Source of the DNA: Ichthyophis bannanicus
Lineage: Eukaryota; Chordata; Amphibia; Gymnophiona; Ichthyophiidae
Direction: 5' to 3'
Length of the DNA: 64,000 nt
Assembly: GCA_033557465.1 (NCBI GenBank)
Contig: CM066040.1
Span: 325,394,297 to 325,458,296, forward strand
The notes under the pieces are model-generated. The model searched no databases. It had not been told where the DNA came from and was given only the letters and a program-made list of their open reading frames with translations. This document shows positions 19,018 through 29,519 of the stretch, piece after piece. Position 1 is the first letter of the stretch, and each line of letters begins with the position of its first letter. A program made the position numbers and the translations under genes.

Positions 19018-19257
19018 CGGCACCCTAGCAGCCTCCGCCAAGAATGACCACGCGGAGGCTGCCGGGCCGTAGTCCCGCCCACCCCACGCCGCCAACTCGA
19101 CAACAGATTGGCTCCCGGGCGGCAGCATCTGCCGGGAGCCAATGAATTTAAACTCCCCTCCCGCGCGCTCCTCCATGGCCGCGCGCAGGGTCCCCGCACC
19201 AGGCCGCGCGCCTGGTTAAAATCGGCCACCGGGACCCTGCCCGCAGCCTCGTCACTT
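19018..19257 (-). repeat. Ngaro split direct repeat A1 (5' end)
   Basis: The 5' terminal repeat on the minus strand. It matches A2 from GCCGGCACCCTAGCAGCCTCC to CAGCCTCGTCAC, then flanking RTE sequence TTTTCTTGATCTCAGC begins. Transcription should start in or near here. It contains AATTTAAAC and TTAAAA words in GC-rich surroundings, but no promoter can be defined with confidence. Confidence 0.85.
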
Positions 19258-19515
19258 TTCTTGATCTCAGCTTCATTCAACATGGATGCTTGAAAGTCTT
19301 TTAGCATTCCAATTCGAGACTAGAATTTTCTCTTTAACTCTTGTAGGTTTAGGATAGTTGGTCTTGTACTTCCTCTAATAGTTTCTGATTCTATTTCCTT
19401 GCATGCATCATTGTAGTACTTCTCTTTATCTCATCTTGCTGCATGTTGGAAATTTCTGTTAAGTTCCATGATTGTGTTTCTTTCTCCTCTGGCTTTAGTT
19501 TCTTAACTTTATGCA
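19258..19515 (-). mobile_element. RTE LINE, linker between endonuclease and RT
   Basis: On the minus strand, fragments read YYNDACKEIESETIRG and then LKDFQASMLNEAEIKK, matching the RTE linker (family form YYN..CKEIE...RG..R, D..G..LT....I). It joins, across SINE plus Ngaro, the KNKASGIDDI piece at 12291-12440. A few codons at the junction seem lost. Confidence 0.7.
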
Positions 19516-19740
19516 GTCACCTATCCAGTTAGCAGACTGAGAATGACTGCTGACCGGATATCTGCCGGGACCATTCCAGCTCCACCCATGGACCACCCTG
19601 GCACTATACAGATTGTGCCAAGGCAGTTTCTCCAAATGGGTTAGTTTTGCGCATATTATGACAGTCATGAACCTCACTTCTAAGCCAGCGTATGTGGAGT
19701 ATAATCTCAATCTCTCAAATTTACTACTAGTGCTCAGCGT
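19516..19740. mobile_element. MITE-like remnant
   Basis: Contains CTATCCAGTTAGCAGACTG and CTGACCGGATATCTGCCGG, words typical of the GGTTAGC/GGATAT-rich MITEs of this window. It lies between RTE and R4 sequence. No clear ends. Confidence 0.3.
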
Positions 19741-20155
19741 AGTACTTGCATCGTGCCAAAGAGAGCTTCCTTCTAAAGTTCGTAAGATGTAACATGTATG
19801 GGTAGTTTGTCAAGATGTGCTTGGAAATTCTTCTTTATCAAGGCTGTGGCTCCCAATAAGATAAGAAATATTTCTGTATCTTTAAGCCACATTTTCTTGG
19901 TCTCTGACTGCATTTCTTGGTACTTCAGGATCTTCTACCTCTCCATGCAATTCACAGAATAATCACTTGGAACTGACACCTGTATTTTATCAAGGCTGTT
20001 CTGGTATTTTTCTCCTTTACCACTATGTCGGGTTTTGTCGCATCTGGTTTCTTATCCGTTGGAATGGGAATGTCTCAGGTGATCATAACCTCACCATTCT
20101 CTGTAATTCTCTGAGGGCCATAATACCAGTGCTTTTCTGGCACAGTGATATTGTA

Positions 20156-20659
20156 GGGCCTGATTTTGAGCTAGGCTCATCTTCGAAGGACTATGCACCT
20201 CATCGGCGCATAGCTCTCCCACAACCTCTAACCAGATATTCAGTGCCATGGTGATGGCATTGAATATCTGGGGATCGCCGCACACACCGGAAGACGCTGA
20301 AGCTAACTGGGCTAACGGGGCGGAGTAGAGGCGACAACATGCAATAATCAGGCAGCAGCAATATTGCATGCTGCCCAGTTAGCTCCTGCGCCTTAAAGAT
20401 AGGCGAGGGTTTTCCTTACCTATCTTTTCAGCACAGATCGCTAACCAGGCAGCATGCAATATTGCTGCTGCCTGATTATTGCATGTTGTTGCCTCTATTC
20501 CGCCCTGGAATGCCTCTGACACGCCCCAGTGTTAACCGGATAGCATCGGATCATGTAGAAAGAAGGGGATATTCACGTGCTGTTGAATATCCTGATTTAA
20601 GGCATTTACACAGTTTACTGGGCTGTAAACCGTGCAAATGCTTTTTGAAAATCGGGCCC
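20156..20659. mobile_element. GGGCC-ended palindromic MITE, copy 1
   Basis: Starts GGGCCTGATTTTGAGC and ends TTTTTGAAAATCGGGCCC, an inverted terminal pair. Inside is a large imperfect palindrome: AACATGCAATAATCAGGCAG...GCAATATTGC...CTGCCTGATTATTGCATGTT, centred near 20408. Related copies are at 28844-29333, 33757-34133 and 43885-44363. It interrupts the R4/Dong LINE. No transposase frame; mobilising family unknown. Confidence 0.75.
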
Positions 20660-23333
20660 ATAATGTTTACAAAGTTTCCAGTGTATGAGGCGTGCTACTT
20701 TGTTGTGCCTTTCTGTATAGAAATTTTCCGCCATCAGAAATTCACAGCCAGCTATGAGGCGAGTCACTGTTTCCAGGTCTTTCTTACAGAATCAACATAA
20801 GTCTCTTTTGCCAGTTTTTTCAATGCTCACTATAAACCATATCGTCCATAATCTGCTAGCCTGGGCTGCAGTCTCATCCTTCAGTTGCAGTTCATCTTTC
20901 CTTAATCATTCATATGTCCGTTTTTGAATGACAAAGGTTTCCTGGAGTAGCACTTTATATTTCCCACTGCATTTGTTCATTTGCCACTTGTTTTTCCTTG
21001 TTTGCTGATCTAATTCTTTGAAGAGTTTTTCTCTTCTTTTGCAAATTCTGTTGCTTTGTTTTCTCTGTGTGCTTGTGGATCCTTACTCATTCCTTTTAAT
21101 TCCTGGAATGCACTTTTTGCATATTTGGATCCGATGTTGCTGTTAGGTAGGTCTGGAGGCCTTTGATAATAGTTCTGTTTGTGCAATCAATCTTCATGAG
21201 GCCTAGCCCTCTTTCAGCTCTAGGAATGTACAATCTTGGCATACATTGATTCTTGTAAATTACCTCATGGGCATGGAGAAGTTTTCTTGTTCGCACATTC
21301 AGTTTTTCAAGATCTTTAAGAGGCCAGTCTACAATCCCAAAGCTGTATGAGAGTACAGGAATTGCCAGCTGTTGATGGCTTGTATCTTATTCTGTGATGT
21401 TAAGGCACTTTTCAATAATAATTTTAATCTTCTATAGTATTCTTTACTGATCTTTTCTCACAGTAATTTCTACTTGAGTGACGTTCCTTCCTCTACTGTA
21501 AGATCTTTACATATGTCTTCCTGTTCAAGTTCCTCAATGTAACAGCCCTCAGCCAGGGACAGGTATTCTGTTTTGCTCAATTTTCATCTAAAAAAAAGTT
21601 GCCTTAGCTCATTTGACTAGGCCAAAAGTCATCCTGTCATCAGAAAAGCTTTTCAGTACACAAAGTTGCTCTGCTTATTGTTGGTCACTGGAACTGTAGA
21701 GCTTCAGGTTGTCTACAAATAGTAAATGGGATGTGACCTCTGAGTTGTCACCTTCTTTAGGATTCAGGCTAAATCCGTATTCCAGAGTTGATGACAGTAC
21801 TCATTGAATTAAACGCCATACAAAGCAGAAGTGGCTACAAGGAATCTCCCTGAAATATTCCTTGCTGGATTTTGATGTTAGGAATGATGTACTGACCATC
21901 TTCATACTTCAAAAATAGGATGGTTAGCCATATTGTCATGGTGAACTTAATGTACTCTATCAAACCAGGATTTATTTTATACATCTCAAGGCATTTATCC
22001 AAGGGTGTGGGACGCTGTCAAAAGCGTTTTTATAATTAATCCAATGCTATCCTGAGATTTCTGCATTTTGTACCACTGGCCATGATGACCTTATTTAACA
22101 TTAACTGGTCTTTAGTTCCATATGCTCCCTTTTATTTAGGCCCTTTACTCTTATTGGACTGGAGATGATCATATATTCTGTTGGCATCTATTGTAGTGAA
22201 CAGCTTATAGACTGTAGGTAAACAAGTTATTGGATTGTAATTTTTGCGAATATTACTTAGTTCCCCCTTTGGAAGGAGAAATGATCTTCCTGTTATAAGT
22301 CGATACAATGTGAAGTTTGGCTGCTTGATCAATTGGTTTTTGCAGTTTGCCAGGTCTTAGTGGAGTGATGTTAACTCTTTGAGTCAAAAGCTGGTCACTC
22401 CATCTGGACCAGGACTTTTCCAGTTTGGGACTCGTTTTGACCTGCTTTCCTGCTCTTTTGTTGTTACTGCAGATCATTCCATAGATTTGATGTTTGATTT
22501 TTCTAAATGTTCCTGTAAGCAGGGTAACCATTCTGCTGCTTAACTGTGCTCTATGACGTTCTCGAATAGGCTTCTCCAGAAGGTTTCTGTTTCAGCTTTG
22601 GTTGGTGATGTTTTTACCATGTTAATGCTCTTTCCCAATTCCCTATAGAACCGGGTTCTCTTTAAATAGCTTTTTTTGATATCTTTCTTTTCTATTTTCT
22701 TCATATTTTTGCAATTTTTGTGCTTCTGCTACTACGTTCAGTTTATTGTTGGAACAAATAAATTTTGGGTCTTTTTCTATTGATGCACCATGCTTCAGTT
22801 TGATGTCTTAGATCTTCTGTAATATTTTTGATGATCTTAATCCTCTTAGATATCCATCTATCAGGGATACCTCCGCATGCAATTTGTATTTTTCCTTCAA
22901 TGCGCTTTTTCCAAGGAGGAACTGTTACTGTTCCTTTTTCTTCTGGCCCTGCATTTTAATTGGTAAAATGCAGTAATAATTTTAGCCGCATAATATTGTA
23001 TTAAATTTATTTTGGTGATGTCAATAAAAGATCCCTTTATACAGGATATAGTCTTGTTCATTTTAATTATCATACTTTTAATCTTACTTGTTAAATTTAA
23101 CTTGGGTAAATCTTTCCCTGGCCTGGAACCCAGCATATTCATCTTTTTCCATGTGGACTAGAAGTTTGATCTTGAATTCCTCCACCTCTGGGACTTTCTC
23201 CTCCTTATCTTCCTTCTCTTCAGCTGATTTGTTGACCTGTCCTTTATTCATCTCACCTTTCTGTAGTTCCAGATCTCTAAGCTCCATCTCTCCCTAAACT
23301 ACTCTTTCTTTTTCTCTGTATTCCTTTCTTCTA

Positions 23334-24069
23334 GTAAGAACGTAAGAACATAGGATATATCATACTGGGTCAGATCAAGGTCCATCAAGCCTGTTTCCAG
23401 CAGTGGCCAATCGAGGTCACAAATACCTAGCAGTTTCCCAAAAAGACACACAGGTTCCACAATGCTTGTATTGGGGCAAGCAGTGGATTTCCTGGGTCTT
23501 CTTTAATAATGGTTTATGGACCTTTCCTCCAGGAGCTTGTCAAACCTTTTTTAAACCCAGCTACACTAACAGCTTTTACTACATCCTCCGATAACGAATT
23601 CCAGAGTTTGATTATGCGTTGAGTGAAAAAATATTTTCTCTTATTAGTCTTAAATGGGTTACCCTGTAGCTTCATTGCATGTGCCCTACTTTTTGATGGT
23701 GTAAACAGTTAATGTATGTTTACCTGTTCCACTCCATTCATTAATTAATACACCTCTATCATATCTCCCCTCAGCCGTCTCTTTTCCAAGTTGAAGAGCC
23801 CTAACCTTTTAAGCCTTTCCTTGTAGAGATATCCTTCCATCCTCTTTAACATTCTGGTGGTTCTTCTCTGCACCTTTTCTAATTCCGCTATATCCCTTTT
23901 AAAATATGGTGACCAGAATTGCACACAATATTCAAGGTGCAGTTGCACCATGGAGCAATACAGAGGCATTATAATATCCTTTGTTTTATTCTCTATTCCT
24001 TTTCTTATGATTCCTAGCATTCTATTTGCCTTCTTGGCCACCGCTGCACATTGGCCAGAGGGTTTCACT
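23334..24069 (-). mobile_element. CR1 LINE 3' fragment inside R4/Dong LINE
   Basis: Minus-strand CR1 end with the TAAGAACGTAAGAACATAGG tail and the C-terminal RT reading (open from about 24149 through the junction to 23745): [56 protein letters not shown]4/Dong sequence continues on both sides, at CCTACAATACACAGT on the 5' side. Confidence 0.88.
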
Positions 24070-24719
24070 GTGTATTGTAGGTCTCCCCCTCTTCCCTGTA
24101 TTTCTTTTTCTGCGGAAGCCCTTAGTTGATTCAAGATGTTATCATACACATACTTCTTTACTGTGATCTGTGAAATTAGAGATCTTAAATTTGCATCCGT
24201 TGTTTTTTACAGTTTTTCTTATGGCAATTTTCCTCTTTCTTCCAGTTTTTGGTAAATTCTTTTTGTATACCCTCTTGATTTAAATATAGGGTTTGTAGCG
24301 TAAAAGTAGCACTACATTATCTCCTCTTTATCTGCAGAAGTCCACTTAATCATAGTAAATCCTCTTAACGTTTTCATCAATTTCTGTGGTTTATCTCCTG
24401 CCACTATGGGTCCATGAACACTCTCACCATGGTCTTTATCTGTGGCGGGGATGTTACCTGCATCTGCAGTGTCTGCACTATCATTGCCCCCATCATTAGC
24501 CCTAGTGCGGCGGCTACGGGTGGGCACCTTTTTATCCCTGGCAACGTGCAGCCAGTATGTATTTTTCTTTTTCTTTCCTACCATACTTCAATTGTAGTGT
24601 CATCTGGCTGGGATTTAGCATAGATTATGTACAGTGGGAGTCACCACATGAAGGCACCTAGCAAGACTTTAGGAGGAAACTATATTCTCTCCTCCTAAGA
24701 GATGTACAGCAATTCACCA

Positions 24720-24885
24720 ACCACAGCTATTGAATTTTATGCCGCACATCCCTTTGACCCCCGCCAGTCTGTGGGGAAATTCAGCTGCTTTAGCAGTTAG
24801 TGCTATTGAATGCTGGACTCAGCAGGGTTTATGCAGTTAGGAGGTTTTGCTAACCACCTGAATCCTTTTGAATATTGGTTCGAAT
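24720..24885. mobile_element. MITE-like remnant
   Basis: Contains CTATTGAATTTTATGCC, GCTATTGAATGCTGGAC and TTGAATATTGG words of the TTGAATAT-rich MITE group. It lies between the R4/Dong LINE and the RTE endonuclease piece. Ends not resolved. Confidence 0.3.
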
Positions 24886-25440
24886 TTCTTCAGTTTATCC
24901 GTTTTGGCTGTTTTTGCTTTTTTATCTTTTTCAGAGACTTTTCACTTTCTTCAAGCATAACTTAATTAATGTCATCTCATAGCTCTTCTGGTGTTCTGTC
25001 ATTTGAATCCAAAGTGGCGAGTCAATTTCACAGACAGTCTTTAAATTCCTGAAATATATTTTCAAAATCATATTTTACTACATTCATGAGTGGCTTGTTC
25101 TTTTTCAACTTTAGCTTGAGTTTGCATTCTAGTAGCTAGTGAACAGTACTACAGTCAGCTCCAGGTTTTGTCTTTGTTGATGTTATAGAGCTTTTCCATC
25201 GTTGACTTCCACCGATGTAGTCAATTTAATTTTTGTGCAATCCATTGGGTGAAGTCTATGTGTACAGTCACCGCTTGTGTTTCTGGAAGAAGGTGTTTGA
25301 GATGAATAGATCGTGGGTCTTGCAGAATTCTATCAGTCTTTCTCCGCTTCATTTCTATTGCCAAGTCCATCTTTTCCAAGCACTTTGCCACCTTCTTTGT
25401 TCCCAGCAAACAAATTGTAGGTTTGACCTTAGTATTGGAC
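24886..25440 (-). mobile_element. RTE LINE, endonuclease piece (5' portion of the dispersed copy)
   Basis: Minus-strand reading gives ERLIEFCKTHDLFISNTFFQ, then LYT-TSPNGLHKN-IDYI and SQRWKSSITSTKTKPGADC, the conserved C-terminal half of the RTE/CFDP2 apurinic-type endonuclease. It ends in a Lys-rich linker (KKIKKQKQPKR). Frameshifts and stops are present. This is the most upstream recognisable part of the RTE copy spread from 25.4 down to 6.1 kb. Confidence 0.8.
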
Positions 25441-25887
25441 TAGATGGATTCATGAAGACATGTGCATTGAGCTCTCCTCTTCATGGTCAGGCAGGTGCAG
25501 AAGCACTCTGTTTAACGGGTAATTACTGAAAGACCAATTGACAGGATGGTAAGGGCTTTAGCTGCATTCCTTCACCCTTGGTGGTGGAGTGTCACTTGTT
25601 TGGTGCCTGTAGTTCTGGACAGCGATTGTACCTTGAACACATTAGTTTCTTATTTATCCTTAATTACCGGCCAGTCAGATCATTCTTGCAGGCACCTGCC
25701 ATGTCTAACAATGCGAGAGTTACAAAAGAAATTCCCATCGAGCAGGCGAAGTTGTCTTAGCTGCCTCTGTAGCCATAGATATAGCAGAAGACGGGTCCTT
25801 AAGAGCCATAATGCTTCCGTGATAGATGGGAGGGCCTGTGACAGCTCTGCTCTAGGTAATTAGTTCTCGGTAAATATTTACATATTT
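25441..25887. other. Unassigned stretch
   Basis: Possibly more RTE 5' sequence on the minus strand, but no motif is clear. Open frames up to 105 codons overlap without family signatures. Confidence 0.35.
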
Positions 25888-25955
25888 AGGATCTGATTCA
25901 TTCAGCTTTTGTCCCATAGTAATAGAATGGGAGCAAAGCCTTTGTGAATCAGGCC
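25888..25955. mobile_element. Miniature palindromic MITE
   Basis: About 68 bp, almost entirely an inverted repeat: GGATCTGATTCATTCAGCTT with TTTGTCCCAT on one side, and ATGGGAGCAAAG with CCTTTGTGAATCAGGCCC on the other. The ends resemble the GGGCCTGATT terminus of the larger MITE family. Confidence 0.5.
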
Positions 25956-26376
25956 CTTGGAGTTTATTCTCGTAACTGCCTCCACTCTGTCATTCTACTG
26001 GGCTGTTTGCTTTCAGATCCTACAGAGCTGAACTAGATCATCACATACGCTTGTCAGTCACAGGTGTTGTAATGTAATTGAGAGGTGGTCATGTCGGGCC
26101 TACTCACACAGTTGAAGCCTGATTTTATAGCCTGATCAGGCCTCAGCAAACCTCATTTATTTTGAAAGAATTTCACTCACTAGATGCTAGATCCATTCAT
26201 TACTTATTAGGTTCTTGTTTAAACTCTGTGGCCAGTGTTTTCTTTAGAAATGCCAGCCAAACATTTATTGTTGTTACCAGGTAATGAGCACCACTGAATA
26301 TACACATAGAGCAGTCAGCACCACTCATTATCCTGATAAGTGGTTTTTAATATCAACCTATACATTTGTAATGTAA
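25956..26376. other. Unassigned stretch
   Basis: No gene or element recognised. AT-rich and without motif-bearing open frames. Confidence 0.4.
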
Positions 26377-26603
26377 TTATTTAACAGGTTTTTTGTACCG
26401 CTTTATCATGTCAGTCAAAGTGGTTTACATTGTAACTTAAGCTTGGTAATGTATATTAAAGAGGGACACTGATAACTTGGACTTTTCTGAGGAAACGGAG
26501 AATTAAGTGACTTGCCCTAGGCCACATGGAGTACTAGCGGGAATCAAACCCTGGTCTCTTGGTTCCCAATCCAGTGCTCTAACTATTAGGCTACTCATTG
26601 AGT
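26377..26603 (-). mobile_element. tRNA-headed CORE-SINE with L2-like tail
   Basis: Minus-strand copy. Head AGTAGCCTAATAGTTAGAGC (box A) and GGGTTTGATTCCCGCTAG (box B), CORE block GGCCTAGGGCAAGTCACTTAA. The tail is GTAAACCACTTTGACTGACA...ACCTGTTAAATAA, similar to L2 3' ends in this window, so it was probably copied by L2 machinery. Confidence 0.75.
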
Positions 26604-27647
26604 TTATTAATGACATATTGATATTCATTTTATTGCATAAGGTATCAATGCTTTTGATATGTACAATGCATGAGATCCCACTCAGCATATGAGGTGAACT
26701 TTCAGAAATCCATTTCAATATTTATACCAGTGAAATGGGCAGGACCATTCCTGGGGCAGGGGGAGGGACTCAGCATGACAACATCCAGAAGACTGGCTGG
26801 TAGGCCATCCACTGGCCTGCCTGTGGAAATGTCCTTCCTTGCTGTGCAACAGGCCTATGGCAGCACCGGCCTCTGTCCTCTACTCTTTCTCCCTGTGTGA
26901 GCTTCTGTTTTATCTATTTTACCAGCTTTGGGCAGGCATAAAGATCCAGCCAGAAGCAAAAATATTATCTGAGGTGTAGCATGACACTTCACCTCATCCA
27001 GGTAATGGGGAAAGCCTCTGATGCCATCGGCACATTGTTGATGGGTTGGTGCCCCCCCCCCCCCCGGACACCGAACCCCACCAACAGAAACAAAAACCCT
27101 GGTGGTCCAGTGGCCCAGAGCCCCTCCATACCCTCCCAGTGCTTTCAGTCATGGGGCAGGAGCATTATCTACCCGCTCCCACCCCTGTGCCACCATGTAG
27201 TGATGCTTGGCGCCATGTGGTGTCAGACTGCCATAGAAGGCAAAAAAAAGGTCTTTTATGGCATAGTGATTCCCCCCCCCCTCTTTGTATCCTGGGACAG
27301 CTCACTGATTTTCAAAAAGAAACACTGCAGGGTGTTTCCCTTTGGAAATCATGCAGTCACCAGTGCTGTGGGGATGGTTTTACCCCAAATATTTACAGGT
27401 ATGGGCTAAAGAATGCTTTGGCATTTCCAAATGAAATCCAGAAGATCCGCCCTGGCTCCATTGCTTTTCCCCATGGGAAAATGTTTACTTTGGAAATCCC
27501 TTTGAAACTAGCCCTCTTTATGTGTCACTTTGACCAAGCATGTAGAAATTGTTATGCCAATAAAGCTCCCTGAATCGATGCTGAGGAATGTAGGGAATTA
27601 TTCTTCACAGAAAGGATGGTGGGTGCACAGACCAGTCTCTCAGGAGG
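26604..27647. other. Unassigned stretch with poly-C
   Basis: No element identified. Contains a poly-C run at about 27050-27065. A 142-codon and a 175-codon open frame overlap on the plus strand (26981-27573) without recognisable motifs, and I do not call them genes. Confidence 0.4.
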
Positions 27648-27850
27648 AGCATCCTAATGGCTAAAGCAAGAGACTGCGCACTAGGAAAGCTTGGGTTCAA
27701 ATCTCACTACTGCTTCTTGTGACCTTGGGCAAGTTGCTTAACCCTCCATTGCTTCAGGTATAGACTTACATTGGAAGATCTCTGGGATTGGGAAATACCT
27801 ACTACATCTGAAATGTAATTCGCTTTGAAGTTGGGTTTGGAAAGCTGAGC
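27648..27850 (+). mobile_element. tRNA-headed CORE-SINE
   Basis: Head GGAGCATCCTAATGGCTAAAG and box B GGGTTCAAATCTC, then GTGACCTTGGGCAAGTTGC and CCTCCATTGCTTCAGGTA. The tail (TGGGAAATACCTACTACATC, then AATGTAATTCGCTTTGAAG) differs from the L2-like and RTE-like tails of other copies. Confidence 0.75.
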
Positions 27851-27929
27851 ATTCAAGAAATCCTGAAATTCAGAACAGAAGGTCCTTAGTGGCTGGATAA
27901 TAAAGAGGGGCTGTGATCTTACAGTAAGA

Positions 27930-28375
27930 AGGGGAAATTATTGGGCTGTGCAGTCTTTATCTGTCATTGCTTTCTGTATGTCTATGCGCATATGTCGCAG
28001 AGCGGCATGTGTGCTAAGTTAGTGCATGTTCGGTCTGCGATTCTAGCACAGAGGCCTGTGTTACCTCAGGGGGCACGTGCCTTCATTCCCCGCCATTGGT
28101 GTATTGCAACTGCATGGCTCTGCACTAATTGGCATAAGGGCACACTTAATGCCACCCACTGACACGGCATGAAGTGCACCTGTGCTAACGATAATCGTCA
28201 TGGTTATCACGTGCCAAAGATGCCTGTGATTACCGCACTTCACCATCAACGTCCACATTTCCCCCCTGGCCCACTGAATCATGCTCTAACCAATTAGCAT
28301 AGGATTTTTGCCACATGGTGCACTTAGCACACACAAATCCCATGCTATTAGCGCACTTTTGTAAACGTGTCTGTG
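27930..28375. mobile_element. Candidate palindromic MITE
   Basis: Left GTGTGCTAAGTTAGTGCATG and right (complement of) GTGCACTTAGCACACAC form distant inverted matches, and GGCACGTG words recur in both halves. No target duplication resolved. Confidence 0.35.
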
Positions 28376-28379
28376 TGGG

Positions 28380-28695
28380 GTCTCTAGAATATTGCCCGCC
28401 CCTCTCCAGAGGCATTGTCAACTGGCCCCTTTAAAGAAGCTTGCAGTCCAGAGTTCAGGGCGGGCAGGGCGTGGCTCCCAGGGAGAGGTTAAAAACCCAG
28501 CAGGCTGCAGGAGGGAAAGAGGCCTGTGGAGCCAGAGGTCCTTTCTAGGTAAGTCGTGTGGAGGAAAGACCGGGAGAACCAGGCTGTGAAGGTTTAACAG
28601 CTGGGCTAGAATAAAGCTGACATTGTTTTCTTGACTACTGCCTGTTCTGTCTTTTAAATGAAAACCCCTTTCCACCGCATGCCACACTACCACAA
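28380..28695 (+). repeat. Candidate solo LTR
   Basis: Has the layout of a vertebrate LTR: a GGTTAAAAACCC TATA-like box (about 28488), a transcribed part and AATAAAGCTGACATTG as polyadenylation signal (about 28610). It ends ...CCACACTACCACA. No partner LTR, primer-binding site or coding region is seen in the window. Left end and target duplication were not resolved, so this may be another kind of repeat. Confidence 0.3.
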
Positions 28696-28843
28696 TGCCC
28701 CATAGTAAGGATGGTCCCCAGATTAGGCGTAGGAAACCTTAGGAGGGAGTTCTGTTGTCAGAGTTAAAATGTGCTTCACATGCTTTCTATAATACTGAAT
28801 CAAATCATCTTTACATTCAGCAATGCACAAAGTTAAACATAAA

Positions 28844-29333
28844 GGGCCTGATTTTCGAAAGGCATTTACATGATTTACAGCCGGGTAAACCATGTAAATG
28901 TCTTAAATCAGGATATTCAACTGCACTTACAAGGCTAGCGCCATTGAATATGCCCTTCTAACTCCCCTACGTTGCCCGATACTATCTGGTTAGCATTGGG
29001 GTGTATCGGCGGCGTTCCAGGGCTGAGCGGAGGCGGCAACCAGCGATAACCGGGCAGCAGTGATATTGCATGCTGCTTGGTTAGCGATCTGCGCCGGAAA
29101 TATAGGCGAGTAAAACCCTCGCCTAAGTAAAGGTACAGGAGCTAACCGGGCCGCACGCAATATCACTGCTGCCCAGTTAGCTTCAGCGGCTTCCAGTGTG
29201 TGCGGCGATCCCCACATATATCCAGTGCTGTCGCCGTGGCATTCAATATCCAGGTTAGAGGTCGGTGGGGAGGGCTATGCACCAACGAGGTGCATAGCCC
29301 TTCCATAATGAGCCTAGTTCATTATTGGGCCCA
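28844..29333. mobile_element. GGGCC-ended palindromic MITE, copy 2
   Basis: Starts GGGCCTGATTTTCGAAAGGC and ends TTCATTATTGGGCCC. Contains the central palindrome GGGCAGCAGTGATATTGCATG...CAATATCACTGCTGCCC and a terminal hairpin GGGCTATGCACC...GGTGCATAGCCC. It is in reverse orientation to copy 4. Confidence 0.78.
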
Positions 29334-29519
29334 TAGAAGATGAGCTCTTACACACCACAAAAAACATATCCAGTTTAGTGCTCAAGTACATTTCAAGCTG
29401 CTCTGCATGAAACATCTATAATTTGCAATGTACGTTGCCCTTGTTCAGCTGAAAGTTATCCAAAGTGAATTGAGGACACTGTCTCTTGAGGGGGAGAATC
29501 TTTACTATGGTCAATATTT

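Larger units (their letters stand above)
12598..19257 (-). mobile_element. Full-length Ngaro-like tyrosine-recombinase retrotransposon
   Basis: A 6.66 kb element read on the minus strand. Its direct repeats are split: A1 (19018-19257), genes, B1 (13303-13700), A2 (13061-13302), B2 (12598-13060). A1 matches A2 and B1 matches B2, in the order A1-genes-B1-A2-B2, which is the arrangement known for Ngaro and PAT-like elements. Genes in order are Gag, RT/RNase H, tyrosine recombinase and SGNH hydrolase. No target duplication is seen. The left edge TAACCGAGGC adjoins SINE sequence and the right edge CTCGTCAC adjoins RTE sequence. It is much more GC-rich than its neighbours. Every gene carries a break or a changed key residue. 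Confidence 0.88.
19741..24620 (-). mobile_element. R4/Dong-type LINE with restriction-like endonuclease, degenerate
   Basis: A minus-strand LINE interrupted by a MITE (20156-20659) and a CR1 (23334-24069). From 5' to 3': an N-terminal basic region starting MVGKKKK (24584), then KWTSADKEEIM and SRGYTKRIYQKL (about 24200-24350). The RT blocks are ITCLPTVYKLFTT (22.2 kb), YKNAFDSVPHPWI (about 22.0 kb) and LLFVDNLKLYSSSDQQ in place of YMDD (about 21.7 kb). Next come CMPRLYIPRAERGLGLMKID (21.2 kb) and the C-terminal PDIVVKEKNTRTAL endonuclease block (about 20.0 kb). These blocks fit R4/Dong-clade elements, which cut their targets with a PD-(D/E)xK enzyme. Frames are broken throughout. Confidence 0.75.

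Noticed and set aside
26981..27573. Overlapping open frames of 142 and 175 codons
   Set aside because: They pass through a poly-C run, overlap each other and show low-complexity or unspecific sequence. No splice or family evidence.
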